Shown piece after piece: positions 35,493 to 44,786 of a stretch of 64,000 bases of DNA. Each line of letters opens with the position of its first letter. The first letter of the stretch is position 1. Position numbers and translations under genes: made by a program. Below the pieces are notes generated by a model that ran no database searches, was not told the origin of the DNA, and was given only the letters and a program-made list of their open reading frames with translations. Origin of the DNA: Streptomyces lacrimifluminis (GTDB lineage Bacteria; Actinomycetota; Actinomycetes; Streptomycetales; Streptomycetaceae); the NCBI RefSeq assembly GCF_014646095.1, contig NZ_BMMU01000013.1:62001-126000 (forward strand), given 5' to 3'.

Positions 35493-36995
35493 CTAGATCT
35501 CCGTCGAACCCCGAATCGTCCTCCACGTCTCCGGCAGCGTCTCCTCCACCCGCGCGGCCCGGCGCTCCTCTCGCCCGTACAGCAGCCCGTACGTGAAGGT
35601 GTCCTCCCCGGCCGCGTGCGCCACGGCGGACAGCTCGCCCAGCGTCGTGCGGACCATGACGCTGTCCTGGTGGTCGCCGAGCAGGCTCTGGAGGGACTTC
35701 ATGGACTTGGTGAGCGTCCTGGCCGGGCCGCCGAGAGCCGGGGTCGCCGCCTCGGCGGCGTAGCGGGTGCGCTTGGCCTTCTTGCGTGCCTCGTGCAGCC
35801 CGAGGTCGCGGTCGGTGCCCGGCGGCTGCCCCATGGCCTCCTCGATCAGCGCGGACACCTTCGCGAAGTCCTTGCGTACGGCCTCGGCGAGTACCTTGTC
35901 CGGCTTCTTCGCCGCCGCCTTGAGCACCGGAGGCTCGGCGACCACGGCGTCCAGGGTGTCGAGGAGCGTCAGATAGCGCGGGGAGTCCAGCACGCCGAGC
36001 AGTCGGCGGCGGGCTCCTCCGTACTCGGCCTTGGACCAGGCGCCCAGCCGGTCCCGGACGGGGCCGTGGAGGAGGGTGGGGGGCAGTTCGTCGAGGACCG
36101 TGCCCAGGTGTTCCGCCAGCACCTCGTGGTCGCGGCCCACGCCGAGCTCGCCTGCGAGCCACTTCAGCTCGTCGCCGATCGGGTCGGTGACCTTCCGGTC
36201 GAGGACCGTGCGGAAGGACGTGAACGTGCTGCGCAGACGGCGGGTGGCGACCCGCATGTCGTGCACGGACTCCTCGGTGTCCTGGCGTACGGCCGGGTCG
36301 AGGTCGACGATGGCGTCCCGCTGGGCGCGGACGTAGGCCAGGACGTGGTCGCCGGCGGTGACGGGCTCGGCGGGTTCGTCCTTCGGGCGCGGGTGTCCGC
36401 CCTTGGTCTCCGCCAGCGCCCGGGCCAGCTTCGACGTGGACTTCGACGGCCGCACGCCCGCCTTGCGCAGGCGCTTCTCCACCTTGTCCAGGAGGGCCGG
36501 ATTTCCGCCGTCGGCGAGCTCCACCTCGATCTCGGTCCACTGGGCGGTGCCCTCGCCGCCGAACAGCCGTTCCGCCCGTACGGTGTCCACGCCGACCTCG
36601 GCGAGTTGCCGGCCGTCTGAGTCGACGAGGTCGCGCAGGTCCCGTGTGGAGCGCAGCCGCACCACGGGCACGAGCTGGCCCTCGCGGATCCGGGCGCGCA
36701 CCAGGCCCGCCAGTTCGTCGGGGACGGTGTCGGAGAGCGGTACCTGGATCTCGTCCCGCACCCCTGGGGCGACCGGGAGTTTCAGGTGCCAGCCGGCGTC
36801 ATGGCCGCCGGTGCGGCGGCGCAGCGTGATCGACGCGGCGGCCAGCCGCAGGTCCGAGGTGTCGTAGTAGGTCGCGTCCAGTTCGGCGGTGCCCTTGTCG
36901 AGGACGTCCGCGACGACGGCGACGCCGGTCAGGTCGGGCAGCCCGCTGTCGTCGGATTCGTACTTCCGCTCGATTTCCCGCTTTGTGTCCGCCAT
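35493..36995 (-). CDS. CYTH-CHAD domain protein
   Basis: A 500-residue protein. The N-terminal half is a CYTH triphosphate-tunnel domain (REIERKYE motif at 6-13, then ATYYDTSDLRL, ITLRRRTGG, HLKLP and TEIEVEL), and the C-terminal half is a CHAD domain with conserved histidines (ESVHDMRVATRRLRSTFTSF; LGDHQDSVMVR). Such proteins are expected to bind or process inorganic polyphosphate or triphosphate. No Shine-Dalgarno is present; TAGATT lies 6 nt before the ATG, which suggests a leaderless transcript. It lies between rodA and the radical-SAM gene. Confidence 0.9.
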   Translation of the reverse strand: MADTKREIERKYESDDSGLPDLTGVAVVADVLDKGTAELDATYYDTSDLRLAAASITLRRRTGGHDAGWHLKLPVAPGVRDEIQVPLSDTVPDELAGLVRARIREGQLVPVVRLRSTRDLRDLVDSDGRQLAEVGVDTVRAERLFGGEGTAQWTEIEVELADGGNPALLDKVEKRLRKAGVRPSKSTSKLARALAETKGGHPRPKDEPAEPVTAGDHVLAYVRAQRDAIVDLDPAVRQDTEESVHDMRVATRRLRSTFTSFRTVLDRKVTDPIGDELKWLAGELGVGRDHEVLAEHLGTVLDELPPTLLHGPVRDRLGAWSKAEYGGARRRLLGVLDSPRYLTLLDTLDAVVAEPPVLKAAAKKPDKVLAEAVRKDFAKVSALIEEAMGQPPGTDRDLGLHEARKKAKRTRYAAEAATPALGGPARTLTKSMKSLQSLLGDHQDSVMVRTTLGELSAVAHAAGEDTFTYGLLYGREERRAARVEETLPETWRTIRGSTEI

Positions 36996-37001
36996 GAATC
37001 G

Positions 37002-37007
37002 AATCTA
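37002..37007 (-). promoter_or_regulatory. Candidate -10 box, leaderless geometry
   Basis: TAGATT is 6 nt upstream of the ATG of the CYTH-CHAD gene; no ribosome site is seen and the -35 is weak. Confidence 0.4.
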
Positions 37008-37189
37008 GTCACGATTCCGCCTCGATGGCAGTACCCAAAGGGTGTTTATTGGCCATCCAGGACACCTTCACCGTTCCCCTGCACGACACCCGCCGGTCAC
37101 TTCCGGGGAGCGAGGCACCTGTCGAAATGCGGCTCCGCCGCGTGGGCGCGGCCGGCCCGCAGCCGACACACCGCACCTCCCGCGGAGAG

Positions 37190-38389
37190 CTACGCCGACA
37201 TCGGCCGTTGCACCCTGATCGACTGCAACAGCCCCACGGCCACCCACACGGCGAACATCGACGATCCTCCGTACGACACGAAAGGCAGGGGCAGACCGGC
37301 GACCGGCATGATCCCCAGGGTCATCCCGATGTTCTCGAACGACTGGAACGCGAACCACGCGATGATCCCGGCGGCGACGATCGTGCCGTACAGCTCGGTC
37401 GTCTCGCGGGCGATACGGCAGGCGCGCCACAGGACCACGCCCAGGAGCAGGATGATCAGACCCGCGCCGACGAAGCCGAGCTCCTCCCCCGCGACCGTGA
37501 ACACGAAGTCGGTCTGCTGCTCAGGTACGAACTGGCCCGTGGTCTGGGAACCGTGGAACAGGCCGGTGCCCGTGAGGCCGCCGGAACCGATCGCGATCCG
37601 CGCCTGGTTGGTGTTGTAGCCGACGCCGGACGGGTCGAGTTCGGGGTTGGCGAAGGCGGCGAAGCGATTGATCTGGTACTCGTCCAGGACCCCGAGCTGC
37701 CAGATCAGGACCGCGCCGAGGGCGCCCGTGCCGAGCAGGCCGAAGACCCAGCGGTTGGAGGCGCCGGAGGCCAGCAGCACCCCGAGCACGATGATGACCA
37801 TGACCATGACCGACCCGAGGTCGGGCATCAGCATGACGATCATCATCGGTACGGCGGCCAGGCCCAGCGCCTGGAGCACCGTGCGGTGGTCGGGGTAGGC
37901 CTTGTCGCCCGCGTCGACCCGGGCGGCCAGCAGCATCGCCATGCCCAGGATGATCGTGATCTTCACGAACTCCGAGGGCTGGAGCGAGAAGCCGCCGCCG
38001 AGCACGATCCACGCGTGGGCGCCGTTGACGGTCGCGCCGAGCGGGGTCAGCACCATGAGGATCAGGAAGACCGAGAGGCCGTACAGGATCGGCACGGCGG
38101 TGCGCAGGGTGCGATGGCCGAGCCAGACCGTGCCGATCATCAGGCAGAACCCGATGCCGGTGTTCATGAGGTGCCGGATCAGGAAGTAGTACTGGTCGCC
38201 CTGGTTGATCTCGGTGCGGTTGCGGGTCGCCGAGTAGACCAGGATCGCGCCCATGAAGGACAGCGCGAGCGCGGACAGCAGTATCGGCCAGTCCAGCCTG
38301 CGGGCCAGCGAGTCGCGGGCCAGCAGACGGGACAGGGACGAGCGTTCGGGGCCGTAGCCGGAGACGGAGAAGGTGTTCGCGCCGGTCAT
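37190..38389 (-). CDS. sfr: RodA/FtsW-family glycan polymerase (Sfr)
   Basis: A 399-residue SEDS protein with about ten transmembrane helices. SEDS landmarks include WLGHRTLRTAVP, the WIVLGGGFSLQPSEFVKI segment with the essential aspartate region, and INRFAAFANPELDPSGVGYN, followed by SGGLTGTGLFHGSQT and a C-terminal ATG-type FVSYGGSS. It polymerises lipid II together with the class B PBP encoded next to it. The ATG start overlaps the PBP2 stop by 4 bp (ATGA), showing coupling. In Streptomyces the mre cluster acts mainly in spore-wall synthesis. Confidence 0.93.
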   Translation of the reverse strand: MTGANTFSVSGYGPERSSLSRLLARDSLARRLDWPILLSALALSFMGAILVYSATRNRTEINQGDQYYFLIRHLMNTGIGFCLMIGTVWLGHRTLRTAVPILYGLSVFLILMVLTPLGATVNGAHAWIVLGGGFSLQPSEFVKITIILGMAMLLAARVDAGDKAYPDHRTVLQALGLAAVPMMIVMLMPDLGSVMVMVIIVLGVLLASGASNRWVFGLLGTGALGAVLIWQLGVLDEYQINRFAAFANPELDPSGVGYNTNQARIAIGSGGLTGTGLFHGSQTTGQFVPEQQTDFVFTVAGEELGFVGAGLIILLLGVVLWRACRIARETTELYGTIVAAGIIAWFAFQSFENIGMTLGIMPVAGLPLPFVSYGGSSMFAVWVAVGLLQSIRVQRPMSA

Positions 38390-40650
38390 GAGATCGCCCT
38401 CCGCCTGCTCTGCGGCCCGCCCGTACTCCGGCTGCTACCGCGCCTGCGACGGGCTCGGTTGGCGCCCGTCCGTTCGGAGGCGACCGTGGCCGGTGGGAGC
38501 CCGCCGCCCGCGAGGGCGAGTGTCTCCTCGGTGGCCTCCTTCGGCGGCGCGTACGGCTTGATCTTCGGGGCGTCGATCGAGCCGTCCGACTCGATCTTCG
38601 GCAGGCTCTTCTGCGGGGTGGGCAGCAGCGCCTTCCTGTTGTCGATCGTGCCGTCCGGGGAGACGCCGTACAGAGCCTCGTATATCTTGCGGACGGCCGG
38701 GCCGGAGGCTCCGGAACCCGTACCACCCTGGGAGATCGTCATGACGATCGTGTAGTCCTTGGTGTACGTCGCGAACCACGAGGTGGTCTGCTTGCCGTAG
38801 ACCTCGGCCGTACCCGTCTTGGCGTGCATCGGGATCTTGTCCTGCGGCCAGCCGCCGAACCGCCAGGCCGCCGACCCGCGGGTGACGACGCCTTCCAGGG
38901 CACCGTCTATGTCCTTCAGGGTCGCCTTGCTGATCGGCAGCTTGCCGTGCGCCTTGGGCGCGATCGCCTGCACGGACTTGCCGTCGGCGCTGACGATCGC
39001 CTTGCCGACGGTCGGGTCGTACAGGGTGCCGCCGTTGGAGATCGCGGAGTAGATCGTCGCCATCTGTATCGGCGTGACGAGGATGTCGCCCTGACCGATC
39101 GAGTAGTTGACGGAGTCACCGGCGCGCATCAGGTTGCCTTCGAGGCAGTTCTCGTACGCGATCTGCTGGGCGTACGAGCCTCCCTTCTTGCCGTACTTGC
39201 ACCAGGAGGCCTTGTTGGCCTTCCAGTAGTCCTGCTTCCACTTGCGGTCCGGGACGCGGCCGGCGACCTCGTTCGGCAGGTCGATGCCGGTCACGGCGCC
39301 GAGGCCGTACTGGTGGGCGGTGGTGTAGAACCAGTTCTTCGCGTTCTTGTTCGACTTCAGGCCGCCGTCCTTGGCCCATTCCTGGTGGGCGAGACGGTAG
39401 AAGACGGTGTCGCAGGAGACCTCGATGGCGCGGCCGAGGTTGATCGGGCCGTACCCCTTGGACTCGTAGTTCTGGAAGACCTGGCCGCCGATCGAGTACG
39501 AGCTGGAGCAGTCGTAACGCCCGTCGAAGTCGTAGCCCGCGTTGACGGCGGCCGAGGTGGAGATGACCTTGAAGATCGAGCCGGGGGCCGCCTGGCCCTG
39601 GATCGCCCGGTTGAGCAGCGGGTAGTTGGAGTTCTTCCCGGTCAGCTTGGTGTAGTCCTTGGCGGAGATGCCGCCGACCCAGGCGTTCGGGTCGTACGTC
39701 GGGTTCGACGCCATGGCGACGACCCGGCCCGTCCTGGACTCCATGACGACGACCGCGCCCGCGTCGGCCTTGTAGTTCTCGCTGGTGTTGTCGTCGTACT
39801 CGTCGCGGGCCTTCTTCATCGCGTCGTTCAGCTCGTACTCGGCGACCCGCTGGACCCGGGCGTCGATGCTGGTGACGAGGTTGGAGCCGGACTGGGCGGG
39901 GTCCGCCTCGGCGGTGCCGATGACGCGGCCGAGGTTGTCGACCTCGTAGCGGGTGACGCCGGCCTTGCCGCGCAGCTCCCTGTCATACTCCCGTTCGAGA
40001 CCGGAGCGGCCGACCTGGTCGGAGCGGAGGTAGGGCGAGTCGGTGTCCTGCGCCTTGGTGATCTCCTCGTCGGTGACCGGGGAGAGGTAGCCGAGGACCT
40101 GGGCGGTGTTGGACCCGCCGGGGCCCGCGTAACGGCGCACGGCCTCGGGCTCGGCGGTGATGCCGGGGAAGTCCTCGGAGCGCTCGCGGATCTGGAGGGC
40201 CTGGCGGGCGGTGGCCTCGTCGGTGATGGGGATCGGCTGGTACGGCGAGCCGTTCCAGCAGGGCTGCGGCGTCTTGGCGTCGCACAGCCGGACCTTGTCC
40301 TTGACGTCCTTGGGCTTCATGCCCAGGACCCCGGCGAGCTTGGTGAGGACGGCGTCACCGTCGTCCCTCATCTTCAGCAGCTCGGTGCGGGAGGCGGAGA
40401 CGACGAGGCGCGTCTCGTTGTCCGCGATCGGCACCCCGCGCGCGTCGAGGATCGACCCGCGTACGGCGGGCTGCACGACCTGCTGCACATGGTTGCCGGA
40501 CGCCTCCTTGGCGTAGGCGTCCCCCTCCCGGATCTGGAGGTACCACAGACGGGCCCCGAGGGTGCCGAGGAGGGAGAGGACGAGGATCTGGATGACGACG
40601 AGGCGGATCTGGACGCGTGGCGTCCGGCCGGTCTCGGGAATGTTGGTCAC
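38386..40650 (-). CDS. mrdA: Penicillin-binding protein 2 (class B transpeptidase)
   Basis: A 754-residue transpeptidase anchored by an N-terminal helix (VVIQILVLSLLGTLGARLWYL, residues about 17-37). The dimerisation/pedestal region precedes the catalytic domain, where the active-site serine is in AAPGSIFKVIS (SxxK), and KTGTAEV supplies the third motif. The C-terminal 90 residues are a Pro/Arg-rich extension after the catalytic domain. The start is GTG 40650 with GGAGG upstream. It pairs with the SEDS polymerase in the next gene and follows mreD after 119 bp, giving the mreBCD-mrdA-sfr order of Streptomyces. Confidence 0.95.
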   Translation of the reverse strand: MTNIPETGRTPRVQIRLVVIQILVLSLLGTLGARLWYLQIREGDAYAKEASGNHVQQVVQPAVRGSILDARGVPIADNETRLVVSASRTELLKMRDDGDAVLTKLAGVLGMKPKDVKDKVRLCDAKTPQPCWNGSPYQPIPITDEATARQALQIRERSEDFPGITAEPEAVRRYAGPGGSNTAQVLGYLSPVTDEEITKAQDTDSPYLRSDQVGRSGLEREYDRELRGKAGVTRYEVDNLGRVIGTAEADPAQSGSNLVTSIDARVQRVAEYELNDAMKKARDEYDDNTSENYKADAGAVVVMESRTGRVVAMASNPTYDPNAWVGGISAKDYTKLTGKNSNYPLLNRAIQGQAAPGSIFKVISTSAAVNAGYDFDGRYDCSSSYSIGGQVFQNYESKGYGPINLGRAIEVSCDTVFYRLAHQEWAKDGGLKSNKNAKNWFYTTAHQYGLGAVTGIDLPNEVAGRVPDRKWKQDYWKANKASWCKYGKKGGSYAQQIAYENCLEGNLMRAGDSVNYSIGQGDILVTPIQMATIYSAISNGGTLYDPTVGKAIVSADGKSVQAIAPKAHGKLPISKATLKDIDGALEGVVTRGSAAWRFGGWPQDKIPMHAKTGTAEVYGKQTTSWFATYTKDYTIVMTISQGGTGSGASGPAVRKIYEALYGVSPDGTIDNRKALLPTPQKSLPKIESDGSIDAPKIKPYAPPKEATEETLALAGGGLPPATVASERTGANRARRRRGSSRSTGGPQSRRRAIS

Positions 40651-40769
40651 TGGTGCTGCCTCCGCCTCTCAGTTCGCGTGCGGGACACGGACGTACGAGG
40701 CATACGAGTACACGGTCGAGCTGTGAGTGTGGGCAGGGGCGTCGGTGTCGGAGTTCGGCCGGCGGGCGG

Positions 40770-41441
40770 TCACAGGCGCTTGACCCCCTTGATGCGGCCG
40801 GCGCGAGCCGCCTTCGAGCGGACCGCCTTCATCTTCAGGCCGCCACGCTGGCTGCCGATACGCAGGCCGGTGCCGGAGGAGAGCCAGCCCGAGGCGATGT
40901 CGGCCTTCTTGGCCGAGGAGTTGGCCTCGGCGAGCGGGTCGTTCTCCGCTCTGCGGGCCAGGAACATGATGCCGGGGACCACGAACGGCGCGAGCAGCAG
41001 GTCGTACAGCGCGGCCGTGAACAGCAGGCTGCCGAGGCCGACATGGCGGGCGGCGGTGTCGCCGACGAGGGCGCCGACACCGGCGTACAGCAGGGTCGTG
41101 CCGACGGCGGCGGCGACCACGACGACCATCGGGCCGGTGGCCGACTTGAGCCGGCCGTTCTCGGGTTTGACGAGACCGGCCAGATAGCCGATGAGGCACA
41201 GCACCAGGGCGTAGCGGCCGGCCGCGTGGTCGGCGGGCGGGGCGAGATCGGCGAGGAGTCCGGCGCCGAAACCGACGAGGGCGCCGCCGACATGGCCGTA
41301 CACCAGGGCGAGGCCGAGGACGGTCAGCAGCAGCAGGTCGGGGACGGCGCCCGGGAGATGGAGGCGGGCGAGGACGCTCACCTGGATCACCATGGCGACG
41401 ACCACCAGGGTGGCGGAGAGGAGCATCCGGTTGAAACGCAT
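40770..41441 (-). CDS. mreD: Rod-shape-determining protein MreD
   Basis: A 223-residue integral membrane protein with five or six helices (LSATLVVVAMVIQVSVL, PDLLLLTVLGLALVYG, ALVLCLIGYLAGLV, MVVVVAAAVGTTLLYAG, ALYDLLLAPFVVPGI). This hydropathy profile, the position directly after mreC, and the GGALVGFGAGLLADLAPP stretch identify it as MreD, which bridges MreC and the wall-synthesis enzymes. The C-terminus is longer and basic (about 55 residues, KKADIASGWLSSG, KAVRSKAARAGRIKG) compared with enteric MreD. The start ATG 41441 lies 15 bp after mreC. Confidence 0.9.
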   Translation of the reverse strand: MRFNRMLLSATLVVVAMVIQVSVLARLHLPGAVPDLLLLTVLGLALVYGHVGGALVGFGAGLLADLAPPADHAAGRYALVLCLIGYLAGLVKPENGRLKSATGPMVVVVAAAVGTTLLYAGVGALVGDTAARHVGLGSLLFTAALYDLLLAPFVVPGIMFLARRAENDPLAEANSSAKKADIASGWLSSGTGLRIGSQRGGLKMKAVRSKAARAGRIKGVKRL

Positions 41442-41456
41442 GGGAGAGTTCAGCTC

Positions 41457-42401
41457 CTACTGCTCTTGCTGGAACTGGCCGTCGGCCTCTGACGCGGACG
41501 GTGTCACCGTCACGGTGACCGTCGGCGTGGGGATCGGCCTCGGCCTGGCCGGGAGGACGGTGTCGCGCGGGTCGGTGCGCGGGGCCTCGACGACGACACC
41601 GACGATGTCGAGCTTGGTGAAGCCGACGAACGGCGTGACGTAGATCGTGCGGGTCAGGTCGCCGCCCGAGGGGTCGACCCGGGACACGAACCCGACGGGC
41701 ACGCCGGGCACGAACGGCTTGTCGGCCTGCGAGCCGAAGGTGACGAGCCGGTCGCCCTTCTGCACCTTGGCCTTGCCGTTGAGGAGCTGGACGCGCAGCG
41801 GCCGGTCGCCCTGCCCGGAGGCGAAGCCGAGTTCGTCGCTGCCCTCCATCCGCGTGCCGACGGTGAAGTCCGGGTCGTTGGCGAGCAGCACGGTCGAGGT
41901 GCCGGGGCCGACGGTGGTGACGCGGCCGACGAGTCCGTCGCCGTTCAGCACGGTCATGTCGCGCTTGACGCCGTCGCCCGCGCCGATGTCGATGGTGACC
42001 GTCCAGGAGAAGCCCTGGGCCGCTCCTATGGCGATGACCTCGGCGCCCTTGATGCCGTACTGCCCGGCGCCGGCCGACTTGAGCATCTTGTCGAGCTGGC
42101 CGAGGCGGCTGCGGTTGCGGTCGTCGCTGCCGAGACGGGCCTTGAGCGCCGCGTTCTCCTTCTCCAGCGTGGCGAGCCGGTCGTGCCGGTCACCGGAGTC
42201 GCGTACGGCCGAGACCGCGTCGCCGACGGGGTCGACCACGGTGGCCACCCCGTCCTCGACCGGCCCGAAGACGGCTGCCGCGGCCTGCCGGGCACCGTCG
42301 ACCGGTGAGTCCTCACCGCCGCGGATGTCCACCGTGATCAGCGCGAACGCGATGGCGATCAGCAGCACCAGGAGCAGCCGGCTCTCTCGTGTGTCCCTCA
42401 C
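41457..42401 (-). CDS. mreC: Rod-shape-determining protein MreC
   Basis: A 314-residue periplasm-facing protein with one N-terminal helix (LLLVLLIAIAFALITV), a coiled-coil (DRHDRLATLEKENAALKARL) and the MreC beta-domain (TVTIDIGAGDGVKRDMTVLNGDGLVGRV, quoted in part; LLANDPDFTVGTR). It ends in a Pro/Thr tail. The GTG start at 42401 begins VRDTRESR; an upstream TTG frame exists but has no support. The GAGGAAGG about 13 nt upstream is farther than usual. It works with MreB and MreD to organise lateral and spore wall growth. Confidence 0.93.
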   Translation of the reverse strand: MRDTRESRLLLVLLIAIAFALITVDIRGGEDSPVDGARQAAAAVFGPVEDGVATVVDPVGDAVSAVRDSGDRHDRLATLEKENAALKARLGSDDRNRSRLGQLDKMLKSAGAGQYGIKGAEVIAIGAAQGFSWTVTIDIGAGDGVKRDMTVLNGDGLVGRVTTVGPGTSTVLLANDPDFTVGTRMEGSDELGFASGQGDRPLRVQLLNGKAKVQKGDRLVTFGSQADKPFVPGVPVGFVSRVDPSGGDLTRTIYVTPFVGFTKLDIVGVVVEAPRTDPRDTVLPARPRPIPTPTVTVTVTPSASEADGQFQQEQ

Positions 42402-42510
42402 GTGCGGCGGCGTGCCTTCCTCAATAGAGTTTTTTTGGGGCAAAGGGGTTGGGGCAGAAAGTTGGGCAGAAGAGTTGTTCGGGGGAGCTTATGCCTCTAT
42501 ACCAACGATC

Positions 42511-42542
42511 CGCCGTACGAGAGGAGATCATCTCGTACGGCG
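42511..42542 (-). terminator. Hairpin between mreB and mreC
   Basis: A perfect 12-bp stem CGCCGTACGAGA/TCTCGTACGGCG with 8-nt loop begins 17 bp after the mreB stop. The 157-bp gap allows separate mreCD expression. Confidence 0.7.
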
Positions 42543-42558
42543 GAATCGAAGAGTTACG

Positions 42559-43590
42559 TCATCTGCGCGGCTGCGCGTCCAGCACCTGCTGGAGCGCCTC
42601 GAACTCCTCCACGCACTTCCCGGAGCCGAGCGCCACGCTGTCCAGCGGGTCCTCGGCGATGTGGATGGGCATACCGGTCTCACGGCGCAGCCGTTCGTCG
42701 AGTCCGCGGAGCAGGGCCCCGCCACCGGTCAGAACGATTCCGCGGTCCATGATGTCGCCGGACAGCTCGGGCGGGCACTTGTCGAGGGTGGTCTTCACGG
42801 CGTCGACGATCGCGTTGACCGGTTCTTCGATGGCCTTGCGCACTTCGGCCGCGGAGATCACGACGGTCTTGGGCAGCCCGGAGACAAGGTCCCGGCCACG
42901 GATTTCGGTGTGTTCGTCGTTGTCGAGGTCGTACGCCGAACCGATCGTGATCTTGATCTGTTCGGCAGTCCGCTCACCCAGCAGGAGCGAGTACTCCTTC
43001 TTGATGTGCTGGATGATCGAGCTGTCCAGTTCGTCACCCGCGACGCGGATGGACTGGGCGGTGACGATGCCGCCGAGGGAGATGACCGCGACCTCCGTGG
43101 TGCCGCCGCCGATGTCCACCACCATGTTGCCCGTGGCCTCGTGGACCGGCAGGCCGGAGCCGATGGCCGCGGCCATGGGCTCCTCGATGATGTGCACCTG
43201 ACGCGCACCGGCCTGGGACGAGGCCTCGATGACGGCGCGGCGCTCGACACCCGTGATGCCCGAGGGCACACAGACGACGACACGGGGACGGGCGAGATAC
43301 CGCCGCTTGTGAATCTTCAGAATGAAGTAGCGGAGCATCCGCTCGGTGATCTCGAAGTCGGCGATGACACCGTCCTTGAGCGGGCGCACGGCAACGATGT
43401 TGCCGGGCGTCCGACCGATCATCTTCTTCGCTTCCGATCCGACCGCGAGAATGCCACCGGTGTTGGTGTTGATCGCGACGACGGACGGCTCGTTGAGGAC
43501 GATCCCGCGACCCCTGACGTACACCAGCGTGTTGGCCGTCCCGAGGTCGATTGCCATGTCGCGGCCGATGAACGACATTGAGTTCCCCAT
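42559..43590 (-). CDS. mreB: Actin-like protein MreB
   Basis: A 343-residue bacterial actin that polymerises on the membrane and, in Streptomyces, is needed for spore-wall integrity. ATP-binding landmarks: AIDLGTANTLVYV (phosphate 1), VVDIGGGTTEVAVISLGG (phosphate 2), and LTGGGALLRGLDE (adenosine loop). ATG 43590 starts MGNSMSFIGRD; the inner ATG at 43578 has a better GGGGA ribosome site, so the true start could be either. It heads the mre cluster and lies 346 bp after ndk, which leaves room for its own promoter. Confidence 0.97.
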   Translation of the reverse strand: MGNSMSFIGRDMAIDLGTANTLVYVRGRGIVLNEPSVVAINTNTGGILAVGSEAKKMIGRTPGNIVAVRPLKDGVIADFEITERMLRYFILKIHKRRYLARPRVVVCVPSGITGVERRAVIEASSQAGARQVHIIEEPMAAAIGSGLPVHEATGNMVVDIGGGTTEVAVISLGGIVTAQSIRVAGDELDSSIIQHIKKEYSLLLGERTAEQIKITIGSAYDLDNDEHTEIRGRDLVSGLPKTVVISAAEVRKAIEEPVNAIVDAVKTTLDKCPPELSGDIMDRGIVLTGGGALLRGLDERLRRETGMPIHIAEDPLDSVALGSGKCVEEFEALQQVLDAQPRR

Positions 43591-43936
43591 CAGGATTCGT
43601 CTGGCCTTCCCAAGTGAAGCGCGTGATGGCTCTGTTTCGGGGCGGCGAAGTGGGTGCGGTGGCGTACAGGCTTGCCAGGCTTACATCGTAGTCGCGCCTG
43701 CACGAACACCACGCGAGGGTCTTCGCCATTGTCAGCACGCGATGTGCCGCCTCGCTTCTGGAGACGGGCGTTCGGGGGTAGGCGTTCCCCCGATCGGCAC
43801 GCATATGCCGGAGGACGGCCGGTTTTCGACGGCCGTCCCAGGTCAGGCATCCGAGTGAGGTGACGGTTCCTCAGGAAACGCGCGAACAGAAACTGCCCAA
43901 GAAGTTCACCGGCCGTACGCCGATGCCCCGGACGGG
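43591..43936. other. Non-coding gap between mreB and ndk
   Basis: 346 bp without a convincing gene. It should hold the mreB promoter region on the minus strand; no strong consensus promoter is seen. An inverted repeat (43813-43838) lies inside and probably ends the ndk transcript. Confidence 0.5.
43813..43838 (-). terminator. Terminator after ndk
   Basis: GGACGGCCG and CGGCCGTCC (9 bp) enclose an 8-nt loop with TTTT, about 100 bp past the ndk stop. Confidence 0.5.
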
Positions 43937-44350
43937 TCAGCCGCGGCCGGGGAAGAAGATCTTCAGCTCGCGTTCGGCCGACTCCTCGGAGTCGGAGGCG
44001 TGGATGAGGTTCTCGCGCACGATCACGCCGTAGTCACCGCGGATGGAACCGGGGGCCGCGGCGATGGGGTCGGTGGGTCCGGCGAGCGCCCGCACACCCT
44101 CGATGACCCGGTCGCCCTCGACGACGAGCGCGACGACGGGGCCGGAAGCCATGAACTCGACGAGCGGCTCGTAGAAGACCTTGCCCTTGTGCTCGCCGTA
44201 GTGCTGCTCCAGCGTGTCCTGGTCCAGCGTCCGCAGCTCCAGCGCGGTGATCCGCCAGCCGGCCTTGCGCTCGATCCGGCCGATGATCTCGCCGGTCAGG
44301 CCGCGACGGACGGCGTCGGGCTTGAGGAGGACGAGGGTGCGCTGAGTCAC
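43937..44350 (-). CDS. ndk: Nucleoside diphosphate kinase
   Basis: A 137-residue enzyme that transfers gamma-phosphate between nucleoside triphosphates and diphosphates via a phosphohistidine. The N-terminus TQRTLVLLKPDAVRRG is characteristic; the catalytic histidine is in NLIHASDSEESAERE, the family signature. The GTG start has GGAGCC upstream. It is followed on the same strand by mreB and preceded by the DUF4233-like gene. Confidence 0.98.
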   Translation of the reverse strand: MTQRTLVLLKPDAVRRGLTGEIIGRIERKAGWRITALELRTLDQDTLEQHYGEHKGKVFYEPLVEFMASGPVVALVVEGDRVIEGVRALAGPTDPIAAAPGSIRGDYGVIVRENLIHASDSEESAERELKIFFPGRG

Positions 44351-44417
44351 GAGGGTGGCTCCATTCGGGTCACGTGTGTGCGGTGGTCAGAGGCTACAGG
44401 GCCGGTCCGAGCGCGTG

Positions 44418-44780
44418 TCACGCAGCGTCAGGACTGGTACCGGTCGACTGGGTCTGCGCGGCGAAACGCGCCTTCGCCTCGTCGATCTTCCGCCCGTAGT
44501 GCACGGACGCCCACCACAGCGCGGCGAACATCGCGCCCATGAAGAACATCGTCGGCACGATGAAGCCGGACGCGATGAGCGCGATCTGCAGGGCCCAGCC
44601 GAGCTGCACCCCGCCGGGCCGGGTGATCACACCGCAGAGCAGCACGCACAGCAGCATGGCGATGCCGCTGACCGTCCACACGGTCGACATGGACAGGTCG
44701 GGATCCTTCATGGCGACGAGACCGGCGAAGCCGATCAGGAACACCTCGCCGATCAGGGTCGAAGCACAGAGCGTACGCAT
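44418..44780 (-). CDS. DUF4233-like small membrane protein
   Basis: A 120-residue protein with four hydrophobic helices (STLIGEVFLIGFAGLVAM, TVSGIAMLLCVLLCGVI, WALQIALIASGFIV, TMFFMGAMFAALWWA) and a cytoplasmic C-terminal tail of charged residues. Members of DUF4233 typically follow folC in actinobacteria, as here, 6 bp after its stop, with the ribosome site GGGGAGGGGC at the end of folC. The function is unknown. The name rests on context and hydropathy, as no motif can be checked by eye. Confidence 0.82.
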   Translation of the reverse strand: MRTLCASTLIGEVFLIGFAGLVAMKDPDLSMSTVWTVSGIAMLLCVLLCGVITRPGGVQLGWALQIALIASGFIVPTMFFMGAMFAALWWASVHYGRKIDEAKARFAAQTQSTGTSPDAA

Positions 44781-44786
44781 GGAAGG